From Cuscuta epithymum (taxonomy: Eukaryota > Streptophyta > Magnoliopsida > Solanales > Convolvulaceae): a stretch of DNA of 64,000 bases. The stretch covers positions 1,674,001 to 1,738,000 of the forward strand of contig CAMAPF010001045.1 in the NCBI GenBank assembly GCA_945859915.1, given 5' to 3'. Below, one piece after another: positions 1 through 12,866 of this stretch. Below the pieces are notes generated by a model that saw only the letters and a list, made by a program, of their open reading frames with translations, ran no database searches and was not told the DNA's origin. How positions within the stretch are numbered: position 1 is the stretch's first letter; each line of letters opens with the position of its first letter. The position numbers and the translations under genes were made by a program.

Positions 1-227
1 TATGAACAAATTTGGTATGAAATGATCATTTTGGGACAATCAAAATGAGACTAAGGAAGTAATATATAAATAATCTTTCCTTCTTATTACCCCTTCATAG
101 TTTTTCTGTTATACATAAGATTACCTATATTGCCTTTCATCTGCAATTTTTTTTTATCTGATAAAAGCTAATGAAAACAAAATCCATAAGGACGCTTGTA
201 ATGTATCTTGGTTCAAATCTTGTTCAG

Positions 228-587
228 CCTCCCATCAGCGTGGACCGAGTTCCTGAATTAGGCCAGTGGAAAGAAAGACAAATCAAAGTGTCAGGTACAA
301 GCTGGGATGTGAACAGTGTGGATGTAGCTGTGGCTGGTTCAGGGTGGCTCTCCTTCGGTTTAAAAGGTGAAGCAGATTTAACATTGTGGACTTATGATGG
401 CATTGAGGTCACGTTGCGTGAGGCTTTGGTACTTGACCGTGCCCCGTTTCTTGAGAGACCTGGATTTTGGCTACCCAAGGCAGTCTCTGATTCTATTGGA
501 AACCAAAGCAAGTTTGAAACTCAAGCTAGGAAAGCCAAACATGATAAAGGTGACATCCTGCTATCAGAAGCAGAAGTATCTTGTTAA
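228..587 (+). CDS. NOA1: NOA1/RIF1-like GTPase, C-terminal last exon (partial gene)
   Basis: The 119 codons from 228 to the stop at 585-587 match the C-terminal part of plant NOA1/RIF1, a YqeH-type circularly permuted GTPase of plastids involved in ribosome assembly. Recognisable stretches are SGTSWDVNSVDVAVAG, LKGEADLTLWTYDG and LDRAPFLERPGFWLPKA. A 3' splice site (TTGTTCAG) ends at 227 and leaves the first codon in phase 0. The 19 codons read upstream of it do not resemble the family and are intron. The GTPase domain and earlier exons lie left of the window. The sequence after the tryptophan-rich block is variable in this family, so the stop is plausible but not proven. Identification is from memory of the family. 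Confidence 0.85.
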   Translation, partial: PPISVDRVPELGQWKERQIKVSGTSWDVNSVDVAVAGSGWLSFGLKGEADLTLWTYDGIEVTLREALVLDRAPFLERPGFWLPKAVSDSIGNQSKFETQARKAKHDKGDILLSEAEVSC

Positions 588-1859
588 GGACAAACCTGAA
601 ATTACTTCGAGGTTGAAAGACTCATGGACAAGGAGTCAAGGACATAGGAACTACAATGAATGATTTATATCTGACTGATTATATCAGTGTAGCATCTTCG
701 TAAAAATTGAAGTAGGGCTGGACCAGATTCCAAAACCAAGATTGACTAGGTTTTGGACCTGTTGGAACGATATCAAACCGAAACCGGTCCAATGTAGGTA
801 TGGTTCAAGCTCCTAAATATAAGACCGGTCGTTCCAATCTAGTTTCATTTTTTGTTTTTCCTTAAAATGATAAAGAAATAGAAACATAGTCGACCCAAAA
901 ACCGGAACCGGTGTCAACCCAAAAACCGGAACAGATGGAGTACTTCATTTGCAATTGGAACTCAATAAAATTTTGTTGTAAATCTTTTATATCAAAATTT
1001 GTCCTAACCAATGCCAACTTGTGCAAAATATATTTGTCAACACCATTACAATAGAGGTTATAGAGCTCATCATCAAGAAGTTAATCAACCATTAATAAAT
1101 GTTGGTTGTTGGAGTGAATCCACTGCACGGCTGCACCCAAATTATATAACGAGACATGTTATAGTTTATGTTTTGGATTAGTATTTAGTAGTAGTTAGGC
1201 GCGGATTGGTCCTGCTTTGGGCCGCTTACGGTCCTGGAGAAGATATATTGAGACCGGGACCTATAATACTTGAGACAAATTATTATGTAGTATTACGTAC
1301 TAGTATAAAATAGAGATGTCTGATTACAAACATATTGTTATTTCGAACCTATTATTACAAATGTAGAGACAATGTTTTTAAATAGAGATGTTACAAATGT
1401 ATTACACAGAGCATGTTATGTTTCTAATGTAAGCAATATAAATTGGACATGCGTTTGTAGAACTAAAATGCCTTTTACTACTACTACTACTATGCAATTA
1501 TGCATTTTAGTAAAAAGTTGCCTACAAATCAAATCAAACATAGTTTTTTGTTATATAATTCTTAACATTAATAAGTGTAGAGTAAAAACCATTTATTCGC
1601 TTGAACTTTCACTAACCCCTCATTAGTGATGATATTTCCAGGATTTTGTATGATGTCTAACTTTTAACCAACCATGAAACAAATGAGTTTCGATATGCAC
1701 TATTTCCTAGTGCATAAGTTTGTTATTTTAGTATTGTTTGATTGTTGTTTTTAATTGTTTAGTTTAGTTTGTGATGTACTCTATAGATTTATGTTGTAGG
1801 TTTTAATTTGTATTTTTAGTGTGTATTTTGTTGTAAGTATCATAAGGGATGCAAGAAAG
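588..1859. other. AT-rich spacer with a hAT-like fragment
   Basis: This is the 3' flank of the NOA1 gene. At about 713-935 the sequence starts with TAGGGCTGG and carries several ACCGGTCC/AACCGG motifs, resembling the left end of the hAT-type elements further right. No matching right end was found. Nothing else recognisable is seen; short reading frames near 1372-1626 look like chance. Confidence 0.4.
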
Positions 1860-3130
1860 TATTATAGGCGCCAAAGGAAGGCAAGATGAATGGTGGAAAT
1901 AAATTCTGGTAGCAAACCCGGTCGGGTTGAAATTGTTGTCCCTATTTCATCCAACAATCATACAAAATATAGAGTAGAGAAGAAACAGATTAACCCATTC
2001 AATACCAAATAGACACTTTGCACATTTCTTAATAAAGCTAATCTAATAATAGCTAACAAAGATCTCAATGAGGTAAAATATCTAGACAAAATAGCTACAC
2101 AAATACAAAGATATTTAACCAGATTGGACACCATAAAATATCCCTAACAGAAATATAACTCGGTCGGGTTGTAAGTGACATATGAAGCCAAAAGGAAGCT
2201 ACGCACCAAAACCCGGTCGGGTTGGTATAAAATCCGGTCGGGTTGAGTTGACAAGAACAAAAGAACGTGTCCAAGATCAAGAGAACATGGGAAATATCCG
2301 ATTTGATACGTAACCCGGTCGGGTTTTGACCCTACCCGGTCGGGTTGAATGTGATTTCAGCACCTTCCAAGCAATTAGGGATACTCGATCGGGTATTCTA
2401 CATACCCGGTTGGGTATCAGACCCAGCCACCTCAAAATACCTATAAATACACCCCTTTTCCTCCCATTTAAATCACTTCTTCTTGCATACTCTTAAGCTC
2501 AGTTTAGAACATTATTTCTTTTATATTTTTATAGCATGTTTAGTCTCCAAATGAGGTTAACGAACCGATGTTTAATCGTTGATGGTTTCACAAGTAACTT
2601 CGTTTTGTTAATGCACGGTCGTGGTTAATAAACTTAAGAGGGGTTAATTTTGTTGGTTAAACCGAAGCCGCTGTGTTGAGGTTATCAATCTCAATTGATT
2701 TCATCAAGGAATTAAGAGATTAAATGCTATTATCAAGTCGGTATATGACGGTGTTCTATACTTGACTAATAGTAAGGATTATTAATGAATGATCGTTGTT
2801 AATAATTACCCTCGATGAATTGGATATACTCCTCGATTGAGTATTCGAGAGGAGATAAGTTATAGATATAACAATGATCGACTAAAATATATCAACAAAT
2901 GGAAAGTAGCAATGCTAAGTCCCTTTTATCTTTGAATTAAATCTCATATAAGTCGTTCATCTTCGTGTTTAATTTTAATTAAATCATTCAATCCCAAAAC
3001 CCCTCTTTTATTTACTAGTTTTATAAAAAGAGAATTATTCCTTTCCCTGTGGATATGAACTCTACTTCACTATACTACGTATTAGTGCTAGTATTGAATT
3101 TATTTTGACGCATCGTGACAAAGTGCACGT
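1860..3130 (+). mobile_element. Possible LTR-retrotransposon remnant with repeated CCCGGTCGGGTT motif
   Basis: Eight variants of ACCCGGTCGGGTTG occur between about 1918 and 2415, mostly in one orientation. A TATAAATA box follows at 2442-2449, then a pyrimidine-rich leader-like stretch. Near 3040 the text CCCTGTGGATATGAACTC resembles sequence often found just after plant LTRs. This order (repeated upstream motif, TATA box, leader) fits the promoter region of an LTR. I found no paired LTR, PBS or target duplication, so the borders are approximate and the call is an inference. Confidence 0.4.
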
Positions 3131-4471
3131 CAAGTGTTTCAAGTGATGATGTTTTCAATTGAGTACTACAATTTATAAGAGTGTTGTACCACGTTACTAA
3201 GTTTTTTCCACCTCAACTATTGATACCCTCATAGATATGATTTATTTCGCCATTGTTAATACTATGAGAAACCTTAATTCTTTCTCTCTTCATTATTTTA
3301 ACATGTCAAATTGTCACTTTCTTCATACTCACAACTCACAAGAAAACACTATAAAGCTCATTAATTGAGCTTTGTGCAACATATGGAGTGGACTTCGTTT
3401 TTTCAAATTATTTTCTATTGTACTTTTAAATAGACATTCTATCTTAGATGAAGAAGACGTCTCTTGGTGGAGAACATTATCATGTAATGCATGAAACCTA
3501 TTAAATAAATTATGAAATAAATTACTAAATTCGGAAAATTAGGCTTGAACATCTATGAGGTTGTTATCATACACAGGCAACTAGAAAAGCCACATAAAAG
3601 TAAGAATAATAATATTATTAAAAAAAATCATAGCTAGCAAATTTTAAATTAGTATCCAGATTAAAATTTATGTCATGATTATAAGTAATACATGCGTAAC
3701 ATTTTAAGAACTTTGTTTTCATATGATCACAAAAGTAATTAGTATATTCTGCAATTTCAAATTCCTTAAATGCAGTAGCAAGATTGACAATTTCAAAAAA
3801 TATGTTTTTCTACTAGGTTGGTAAGCATGAGGAAGGATTTAGTAGTATTGATAAAATATACTAACACACTCACTATTTTTTTCATAATATCGGTTGAAAT
3901 TTTCAATGATTATATTATATAGTATTGCCACAATTGTCTTTAAAAAAGCAGACAATTCATTTTTAAATACTCATTCCTTCCCTTAAAAATGGTTAATTTG
4001 ACTTTGAATTCAAGTTCAATGATTATAAGATAATGACTTTAGTTATTATATTTATGTGAAATTTATAACTTTCACACCTTTTTTTATAAAATATTTTTGA
4101 CAAAGAACATTTTCACACACGTCATTGGGAATTTCACAATATTTAACACACAAAGATTTCAATTAAAATTTCGAATATTGTTTAGTTATATCTAATTCAA
4201 CCCTTGATAGTTTATATTACTTGACCCAATGCAACTACCCCATCTTAGCCCAAGTAGTCATTATCAAAATTTGTCAAATATCTTTGTTGAATCTTAGTAA
4301 TTCTAAATACAACCACATAATTGTTATTCACAACCCTAAAAATAATAATTAATAATTAAATATAAATAGAATGTCTATTATATCCCTACCCATTTAATTG
4401 CTATTGACGGACCGACACTAGTTATCAACCCGTCGTCTTCCTCCACATATTACACTGTTCAGGGAAGACGC
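3131..4471. other. AT-rich spacer without recognisable content
   Basis: No conserved reading frame, inverted-repeat element or RNA gene was seen here. Confidence 0.6.
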
Positions 4472-4484
4472 ATTCGTATTTACA

Positions 4485-4700
4485 AAAAAAGGATGACACC
4501 CCATCCCCGAGGGTCCCCAACGCCGACCGGACGGCATGTTGGGAGGATCTAAATTGGACTATAATCCCAATCTGACATATAGAGAGTGAGACATTGTCCT
4601 TGGTACTTGCAAAGTGCCTTGAACCATTCAGTGCAATTGTCAGGATTCGAACTCTTGTGGCACTCTCTTACTACCAGTTGAGCTACGCCCACCGGTACAT
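4485..4700 (-). mobile_element. tRNA-derived SINE with 13-bp target duplication
   Basis: Read on the minus strand, the element begins near 4700 with a tRNA-like head. The polymerase III A box TAGCTCAACTGG lies at 4685-4674 and the B box AGTTCGAATCC at 4653-4643, about 30 nt apart as expected. A unique body and a T-rich tail end near 4485. The 13-bp direct repeat ATTCGTATTTACA flanks it at 4472-4484 and 4701-4713, a clear target-site duplication. The tail half (GGACGGCA to GATGACACC on the plus strand) recurs at 25279-25324. Confidence 0.85.
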
Positions 4701-4713
4701 ATTCGTATTTACA

Positions 4714-7276
4714 GAGTAGATAAAGTTTGGTTGTGCTTTAGCAGTTGAAAAGAATTTATTTTTGTTGAAGGATAAGTTTGTAAAATTCATCCGTTTATAC
4801 AAAACGTTTTTAAACAAGAGGCTATGCTTAGCAAAAAATTGAGCTGCATTTAGAATTACACATCTTATATTGCACCTTCGCATGTGAACCTATAAATTTA
4901 ACTGAAAACCCAATTATATTATTTTGTTGAAGTGTATAGTTAAGAGTTACAATAAAGCTAGTAAATAACACATCATATACAATTTATTATTCATCAACTG
5001 ACTTAGAATGAAATATAAGGACATTTCGGGACTTTTTTGGAACGTCAAAGAATACTCTCTATTTATCTATTATTAATTTATTATATATTTTTTCCATCTC
5101 ATATTATAATATACTCCTTCCGCCTCTATATTATGTTCTCACGCTTTACATGAGGATTTACCTTTTTTTATTGGAAACAAGTCATTTTTACCTTTATGAA
5201 TAATACATATATCATTAATTATCCATTTTCTTTAGTGTACTTTTAATAGAGATAAAGTTATGTTGGCTGAAAATTTGTGAATTCAAATTAAGAACTTAAT
5301 TGAGGTACAATAATTACATGCCTTTTAAGTAAACAATTTGAATCATGTCTCTCATTCAAAAACATTCTACTCACAATGATTATGGATTTGCACTTTTGAC
5401 TAAAGAGAAGTGGCGGAGGTTACCTAAGTGTCGTCTAGGGTTTTTGTTGTCCGGCGGGCAAATTCTACCATTATAAGTTTTGTCAAATTATAAGGGAAGT
5501 TTTGAAGTGTGCGAAGATATGTTCGCTAGCAGAAACATAGTTTTGATAGACTTGATCCGTGAGAAGAAGTGATTTTATTTGTCATGGAAACCAAAGCACA
5601 AAAGCAAAAGAGCGACCACATACGGAGATGGTTGGGATTCCAATATAGCTTCACGATGGAGAGTTTGGGATTCAGTGGAGGGTTTTGCTTGATGTTGTGT
5701 GGAAAATTTCATATTCAGTGATTGAGGAAGAACTGAAGAAGATGAATGATTGATGGTTCATCCCCTCCTGAACCATTGTCATGGACGCTTCAACGAGGAG
5801 TTGGGGATACGAAATGATGTTGCTATAGAGGGGCTATGTAGAGCTCTAGTTAGTTATTCACTTATTCTATTCGCCCTCGTCTTACTTTCATTTTATGTCT
5901 TATTATGTTGTACGTGTTGTTCTATGTTGAAACCCTTGATGTTGGTTTTACAAGTATGACCGATAATGTAGCTAGCTAATATGTCATTAGAACTTAGAAG
6001 TAGGAAGATCTATTTGGCTAGTAATTGTTGTGTCGAATCATATTGCTGATTAACGATCATTTCAAGGTTGAGGATAATTGGTATCATAGTTGATCTCTTT
6101 GATTTTGATGTAACGGTCATGATCCCCTAAAAAACATTACAGAGTATCAAACAATTAGTGAAAAATGTGTATTATCAGTGAAGACATGCTACATGTAATT
6201 AAGTTAATTGTTTTATACATGCGTATATGGGTTTGATTTAAGTTAATTGTTTGATCAACAATTGTTTAATTTAAGTTAATTGTTTGATACATTATCAAAC
6301 AAGTTTGCTCATATAATTCCTTAAAGAGATAATTGAGCGTATATACACTTTTTAATATTATACATTTAAGTTGATGTTATATATTCGAGAAAAATAGCGT
6401 ATAGCAATTTTGTGGAATTTGATGCTATCTCAGTACCTTTTAATTATAAAGTATGTATTATTGAATCTTGTATTTGACTCTTATCACATTTTTATATTAA
6501 TCGTTAAAAAGCTATATATACTTTATTAAAAATAATAGGATTTACTATAACTTCATGCAGCCTATATATTTTATGCTATATAGTCATTTTTCTCCATTCA
6601 CGTGTATCTTAATCACAATTTTAAAATAAAATATGTTATCTAGTATTTGTGAGTAATTGTTTTTAAAAAAAATACTCCATTATAATGTGATTATTTTTCA
6701 TTCGTGTTTTACACCGAATCTGACCGAAAATGATGAGTCAAATTCCTCTCCTAGCTCACCCTTTTTTTCAACTAAAGTAAATGGATTCTTCTTGAAGGCT
6801 GAAACGTGGGAAATCCCAGAGGAAGAGGGGTTGAGGTCATGGCCAAAACCGCGCTTTGACCATCTAATGTCTCCTTCCCCGCGGAAACACATTCGAAATC
6901 AGAAAACCAACAGCACTCTTCAAATTCAGTTACCTTCTCCAATCTGCTTCTGGTATTCTTCATCTTCCTTCATGTTATCGTCAATCATTAAACAGCAGTT
7001 ACACGCATGCTCTTGAAAACACTACTGGTGCGAAATGTGTCATTTTACTAGAACTATTTCAACAATCCTTGGATTTAGTTTAGATTCCGAATTCTCTGCG
7101 TTTGTCATGTTGTCTAAGTGAGCTCGCATTCCAGTGAAGTCATGCACATGCGTATATGGGTTCTGGAGTTTTGCTTGTTTCCGTATGACATTTTAGTAGT
7201 ACGGGGTTCTCTAGGGTTTCTGCTAACTTGTCTTCACTTATGGGACTTCCTAGGCACTGGAGTTGACATTTACGGA
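4714..7276. other. Spacer and upstream region of the DDT-domain gene
   Basis: A lone Stowaway-like end (ACTCCTTCCGCC) lies near 5113. No gene was recognised at 5400-5960, although a short stretch there is codon-like. The last 600 bases are less AT-rich and probably hold the promoter and 5' UTR of the gene starting at 7277. TTCCTAG at 7247-7253 could be the 3' end of a leader intron. Confidence 0.5.
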
Positions 7277-10200
7277 ATGCCATTGTACAGAAGAAAGGCA
7301 ATTCCTTTGGCGGCTAAGCCCCCTGATCTAAAGCCAGATGAGTTAGTCTTCCAAGTTAGATTCACAAAGGAGATATTCAGGGATTATGGGTAAGCCAGGA
7401 AAGCTTGCAACTCATTTATCACTAAAACAGTTTTTTTTTGTATAGTGGTTTGTTGATGAAAAGTTAATGATTTATTAGTTAATATCATATCAAATGCAGT
7501 GATTATGTAAAGCGGATAAATCTTTATAAACAGAGGATCTGGACATGCAAATTAACTGGGAAAAGAAACTTGACATATGATGAGGCACTGGTTTCAGAAA
7601 AGGAAGCTAGTGAAGAGGCCCAACGGTTCCCAAAAGAACTGATGGCTCCAGTACTCCGTGATGTTCAATTTAGTAATTCTGAACTTCTTAGACTTCATTT
7701 AGATTTTCTTTGTTATATCAGTGATGCATTGAATTTTTTAATGGTACTGTACAATATCCTCTACTTATTAGAAAGTCAAAATCATTTCATCAATAAAGCA
7801 CAGGACCAAACCTTGGGTTGTGTATCCATGTTTTCTCTGTGGTGCAAAGGAAAAATCTTAGTCTAGTTATGTTGCTACATTTTTCAAAGTTATTAATCGA
7901 GGCTCTTGATATAATGATATCTAGCTTTTGTTGTACTTGTTAGATTCTTGGCTCAATCATTACGTAAACTGGATTCTAAATGTGTTAATGGATCTTGATA
8001 GGCTTTATTTTACCTCATCATATAAATCAAAGTGAAGTTTTTTTACCTTATCAACAACTTATATCGTAGTTTTTCCAATTTTTTTGTTCTCAATATAATG
8101 TAAATGCGCTCATCTAATCTCTGCACGATAAATCTTGTGTCACTTCCCACTTCCTTTTACAATGAAGACGAGGACAAATCAATCCATAATCATCAGTTCA
8201 CTTGTTGTGGATGGTCTTGTTTTATTATTGGCTCAGTTTGTAATGTTTAAATCTGTTTTTGATTGCTGTAATTGATCCGTTCTGTTTGTAATGTTCAATT
8301 CTTCTAATGATCTCACGATCTGTTACTTCTGCAGGTATGCTTAGTTTAAAAGAGCTTGCCAATATGATTGCTACAAAGCTCCAGGGCTGCTTGTCAGAGG
8401 GTAGTGAACTGTATGGCAGGATGAAGAATCATGTTTATCCATGCAAGATAATAAGAGTTGTGAAGAAAAATAAACCTCTATATCAGGTTTCATGGATGGA
8501 CAAATATGATGAAGTACGTGAAAATACATTGTTAAAGGAAGAAGATCTTATATTACAGAAGCTCCCTTGTAGTAAAGGTGCTCTGAAGCTTTTCATCAGA
8601 GAGTCTACATATCATAGCTTTCCTTGGATCATACATGACAAGTTGGCAAAAGTCCATGGTATCCCAACTCATCTTCCAGAAGAGCTGAAAGGAAAATTCT
8701 CTCTGCAGGAGGGGGTGATTGTTAAAAACAGAAAGAGCGAGGACCATGGTATCCCAACTCATCCCCCGGAAGAGCTGAAAGGAAAATTGTCGCTGCAGGA
8801 TGAAGTGATTGTCAGAAACAGAAAGAGAAAGAAAAATGGAGAAATACAAAAAGGCGTGGTAACTATAAGTGTATTTTCAACCCTATGCTTCCACTTATGT
8901 TTCTTCTGATGCTTTGGTATAAGTGACTTGATTTTTTTTTTTGCGTTTCAGGAATTTATTGAGTTGCCAGATGACTCAGGTCCAAAAAGGACGGACATAA
9001 GAACGGGAAAAGCAAAGTGTTTGAAGCAAGAAGAGTGTATTGGTAATGCTGTGTATAAGTTGTAAATTCCTTATATTGAAATTTTGAGTTAATACCCTGT
9101 TTTGCCCATTGGCTATACACTGTAACTCACTTTTGACCCTTGACTTTCTTTTGGACTCGATTTCGTTTCCGACTATGCTATTTAATCTCAATGATCTTAT
9201 GCATATTTTGCTATAATCAGGAAGATTATTTTGGAAATTTGAGGATCAAATTGGATCCAAATTAATAGCTGGGGGTCCAGTTGAGTTCAAAGTTGGATCC
9301 AAATATAGAAAATAACAAATATGCAGTAATACCCTTCTTATTTTGGATCTAAATATGCATGAGGAGAAAACTTGATCCAAATTTCATAGCTCGGGAGTCG
9401 GGACTGAATTGAGTCTAGTTAGGATGTTTTCTTTTGGACTGTTTTCAGTCCCAGACTTCCATAGTTATAAAATACACAGAGACCAGACATTTATCAGACT
9501 AGTTCAGACCAGACCAGACCACTAAATTTCAGTCTAAAAGAAAACATTCTTAGAGTTGAGAACCAAATTGAGTTGTAGTGTATTATACTATAATTTAGAA
9601 GTAAAAACTCTTCAGCATGGAGTTTGGAGATATTCTTCACCAATATTTTATGTTTCATAGTTTATTTTTCTTAATCGGAACTGATATGTACTTGTTTGAC
9701 ACACACACCCATCATATCCATTATCTAATTTTATTATCCTACCAAAATGATACTCAGAAGGTGACACACCCAAGACACATCCGATTAAATACCCCATTGA
9801 TGATCTCCTGGTGCAACCTTCAGACAGTGATAAAAAACTGACTGAACGTCCTTGTCCACAACGTGATTTCAATGTCCCAATGCATTGTGTGGGGGATCTT
9901 TTGATGGTTTGGGATTTCGGCATTACATTCGGGAAGCTTTTGCATTTGTCACCATTCTCTCTTGAAGATTTTGAAAATGCCATATGTCACAAGGATAGCA
10001 ATGTTGTTCTCATCATGGAATATCATGCAGCTCTTATTCGATTCTTGTTTGAAGACAGTGGGGTGTATCTCACTGACACCCCAAATAGAAAACACAAGCC
10101 TAAGATTACATTGATCACATGGACTGAGTACTTATCTGATTTCTTGGAAACGGCTGGTATTGCTGAGATGTCTTCTCATATCACAAAAATTAAATGTGGT

Positions 10201-12510
10201 CAGTATGGCCTTCTAGACATTCCTGCCAAATTAGTTATCCTACGGGAACTTGTTGCTCAAGCTCTTGAGTCCGACAGTTTCAAGCAAAAGCTGGATGGGG
10301 ATATCGAGAAGAGGCAGGCACTGGTTGCTGCAAAGAGGGATGAAGTTATGGAAGAAGGTAGAAAGAGGAGAGAAGAAAAAGAGCGCTCAAAGCCTCAGTG
10401 TGCTGGAAAAGAAACAATAAACAACTCGATAGAATTTTTGGATACAATAAACAACTCTTCTGCTCATTTAAAAAACCTTTCCTCTGATGACAGGTTTTAT
10501 GTCTATTGTTACTCGTGATTTGATTGGTTAGAGTATGATCTTGGTCTTTGTTTTTCATTTTTTTTCTTATGTTCTTTCTCTCTCTCTCTCCCTCCCTTCC
10601 TGGTCTCTTTAGCAAAAACAGACCATCTGAAGTAACTTTTAAGAACGATAAGAAGCAAGAGATAAATATGAAAGCTGCAACTGAGTGCATGGGCGATTCA
10701 CCAAAGAAAGAAGATAACAAGAATGAAATTGAGAAATCAACACAAAATAAGTGCAAGGACCATTCTCCAAATGCTCATAAAGTGCTGAAGAATGAAATAA
10801 AGGAAGCGCTTGAAAATAGAAGCAAGGAACAGAGGGTGAGCTCTCTCTCTACCCCCCCTCTCCCCTATCTCCTACCTATAGAATTCCATATTTGTAAATG
10901 CTATGTTTTATCATTGCTCTTCCGAATTTTGACTAAAATGTAACACAAATGCTAAAGCTGCCCCATTTTGTACCCCCTATGTTTGTGGTTCACAAAAGCA
11001 ATGAGTTAAAATGGAGCAATTAATTTAATTGGGTTGGGTTTTTGTGAGCCACAAACATAGGATGGGGTACAAAATGGGGTACCTCTAGCATTTCTCTAAT
11101 AAAATGTAAACCCTAGCATCGTTCCTGTGACGTCATGCTTGTGAATCGATTTTCATTCAGAGGCAATATCTTGAGCGGGAAATAGAGAAGACAATAATAC
11201 GCACTAATCCACTTGGGAAAGACAGAGATTATAATACATATTGGTTTTTCAGACGTGATGCAAGAATATTTGTGGAGAGTCCTGATTCCACTCAGTGGGG
11301 GTATTATCGTTCCAAAGAGGAGGTATCCATGTCGTGGCATTATCTATTTTTAACATTCCACATGTTTTTCATAATCCTCAAATCGTCAGACTGGTAACAG
11401 TTTGATGCTCTGCTGGGCTCACTCAATGTGAAAGGTGTCAGGGAGAGAGCACTTAAAAAGCAATTGGAAAAGTTCTACACCAAAATCAGGTAATTATATC
11501 TGTTTGTGACATTTAAATCTCTTATACCAATTCATTTGCTACACTTTAGCCCTTGTTTGGTTGAGTGGTTTCTGAGGTGAGGGAAGAGGGAAGGTGTGGT
11601 ATTTGTTTTACTAATGTATTACTCTTTCATTTTAATCATTGGAAAGGAAGTGGAGATGCAAAACTGTATAGAAATGCATGATTTAACTAAACGTCCAGTT
11701 ATTTTCTAGCCTATAGAGGGCGGCAATGTCACTTGAATGTCAGCAATGAGTGAATTGCAGGCAATGGGACCACTATTAGGATCCACTTGAAATTCAAAAA
11801 ATGCTAGGGCAGAAGGTAAGCCAAAAAAGAAGGGAAACTTGAAACAGAAATTTTAGAAAACAAAAAATGGTTCAAACTCAAATGGATCTTATCACGACGA
11901 CAACATCCAGCCTTACGACCAAAAGAGTCTGGGGGTTGGCTCACATGAATGACATATTATTTCGGAAATAAAAACATTAGAACTCAATGGATCTTATGTC
12001 ATAATTGAGAAAATAATCAGTCCAAACACAATAAAGACTGAGTATCAAAATTTATGTTAGTTTTAAAAAGAACTGATACAATTTGATTTTTTGTTCCTAT
12101 TACATAGGAACATAGGGAACACCAATCATTGAAAAAATCATCATACTCAGGGAAGTCTTTCCTATATCATAGTCCCCCTTGGTGTTTTTAACATTTCCTG
12201 AAGTTTCCAATAAAATTGATATATATGAAGTGGAATCCATTAATTTATGTTTGTAGCTCCAGTAATTTTTTAATCCTCACTTTCCCAAGACACAGTAACG
12301 TTAACATGTATCAATGTATGTTTGGGCTGAATTTATATTTGCAGTTCGGAGTATCAAAAGAAAACAAAGGAAGAAGCTCAAAGAGTTGCAATGGAAGAAG
12401 CTGTTGTCCGCAGGTCTAGCCGCTTCAAGGCCCTACCAAGACCAGCAAAAGATGATCCCGCCCTTGCTTTCTTGAAGTACATCAATAAGTGGAATACCAC
12501 TAGACTGTAG
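7277..12510 (+). CDS. WAC-DDT-WHIM domain chromatin-remodelling subunit (DDT domain-containing protein)
   Basis: Nine coding exons: 7277-7389, 7500-7672, 8335-8858, 8952-9042, 9758-10493, 10613-10835, 11161-11322, 11401-11489, 12345-12510. They join in phase to 758 codons plus TAG. The start MPLYRRKAIPL is the usual N-terminus of this plant family. Residues about 17-125 form a WAC/Acf1-type DNA-binding domain (LVFQVRFTKEIFRDYG, RIWTCKLTGKRNLTYDEAL). Residues about 346-406 are the DDT domain (GDLLMVWDF, PFSLEDFENAI). A WHIM2/3-type motif (NPLGKDRDYNTYWFF) sits at 636-650. This set is found in plant DDT proteins (Arabidopsis At1g18950 type) that partner ISWI remodellers in the nucleus. A charged helical segment follows the DDT domain (about 455-480). 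Residues 203-262 are a tandem 30-residue duplication. MITEs sit in introns 4 and 6. Function comes from family knowledge; the ISWI partner is inferred. Confidence 0.93.
8655..8834 (+). repeat. 90-bp in-frame tandem duplication inside exon 3 of the DDT gene
   Basis: Units 8655-8744 and 8745-8834 encode HGIPTHLPEELKGK... and HGIPTHPPEELKGK..., 30 residues each. The copies differ at scattered bases, so the duplication is not brand new. The second unit runs into a basic stretch (NRKRKK). Confidence 0.95.
9422..9549. mobile_element. PIF/Harbinger-like MITE, copy 1 (DDT intron 4)
   Basis: Terminal inverted repeats GGATGTTTTCTTTTGGAC / GTCTAAAAGAAAACATTC are flanked by TTA on both sides (9419-9421, 9550-9552). 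The core has CAGACCAGACCAGACC repeats. Confidence 0.8.
10947..11093. mobile_element. Small inverted-repeat MITE (DDT intron 6)
   Basis: A 147-bp near-palindrome. The left arm AAATGCTAAAGCTGCCCC continues to a block reading CCTATGTTTGTGG, and the right arm is its inverse, ending TAGCATTT. Arms are about 50 bp. No clear target duplication. Confidence 0.7.
11891..11951 (-). mobile_element. SINE 3'-end fragment, copy A
   Basis: On the minus strand it reads GAGCCAACCCCCAGACTC ... GGATGTTGTCGTCG, a plant SINE-type body ending in a TTG-like tail. It matches 22290-22356. It lies in intron 8 of the DDT gene and the 5' part is not recognised. Confidence 0.5.
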
Positions 12511-12866
12511 AAGACTGCACTTTTTGCTTTATTTGATGGCGCATCTAAAAGTAACCTTCTCTACCCAGCGTGGCCATGATATGAATGAAGAATTCATTCC
12601 AGTCCTATAGCAATGACTTTTAAACAGGAAAAACTCAATTTTGTAGATCATGCTTATGGGGCTAGTTTTAGACTTTTAGGTGTTATTATGCCCAGCCGAA
12701 GAAGATAAATTCTCATGTGTTTGTCTTTTTTACTGGAGCAGATAATAGACAGTTTTTTAATCATCATAAAAAAATGTTTGGTAAACACATTTTACGAGTT
12801 TCTACTTTCTACCATTTCAAGGCTGAAGTCTACATACACCATATGGCTCAACTACTCAAGTACTAA

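Noticed and set aside
171..227. Methionine-initiated extension of the NOA1 exon
   Set aside because: The 19 codons do not match the family and end at a good 3' splice site, so this is intron.
713..935. Complete hAT element near the NOA1 gene
   Set aside because: Only the TAGGGCTGG left end is seen; no inverse right end or 8-bp duplication was found.
4643..4685. Candidate tRNA gene from A and B boxes
   Set aside because: The sequence does not close into a tRNA acceptor stem and it sits in a SINE with its own target duplication.
6657..7016. 119-codon plus-strand frame upstream of the DDT gene
   Set aside because: No conserved motif. The position fits promoter or 5' UTR of the gene starting at 7277.
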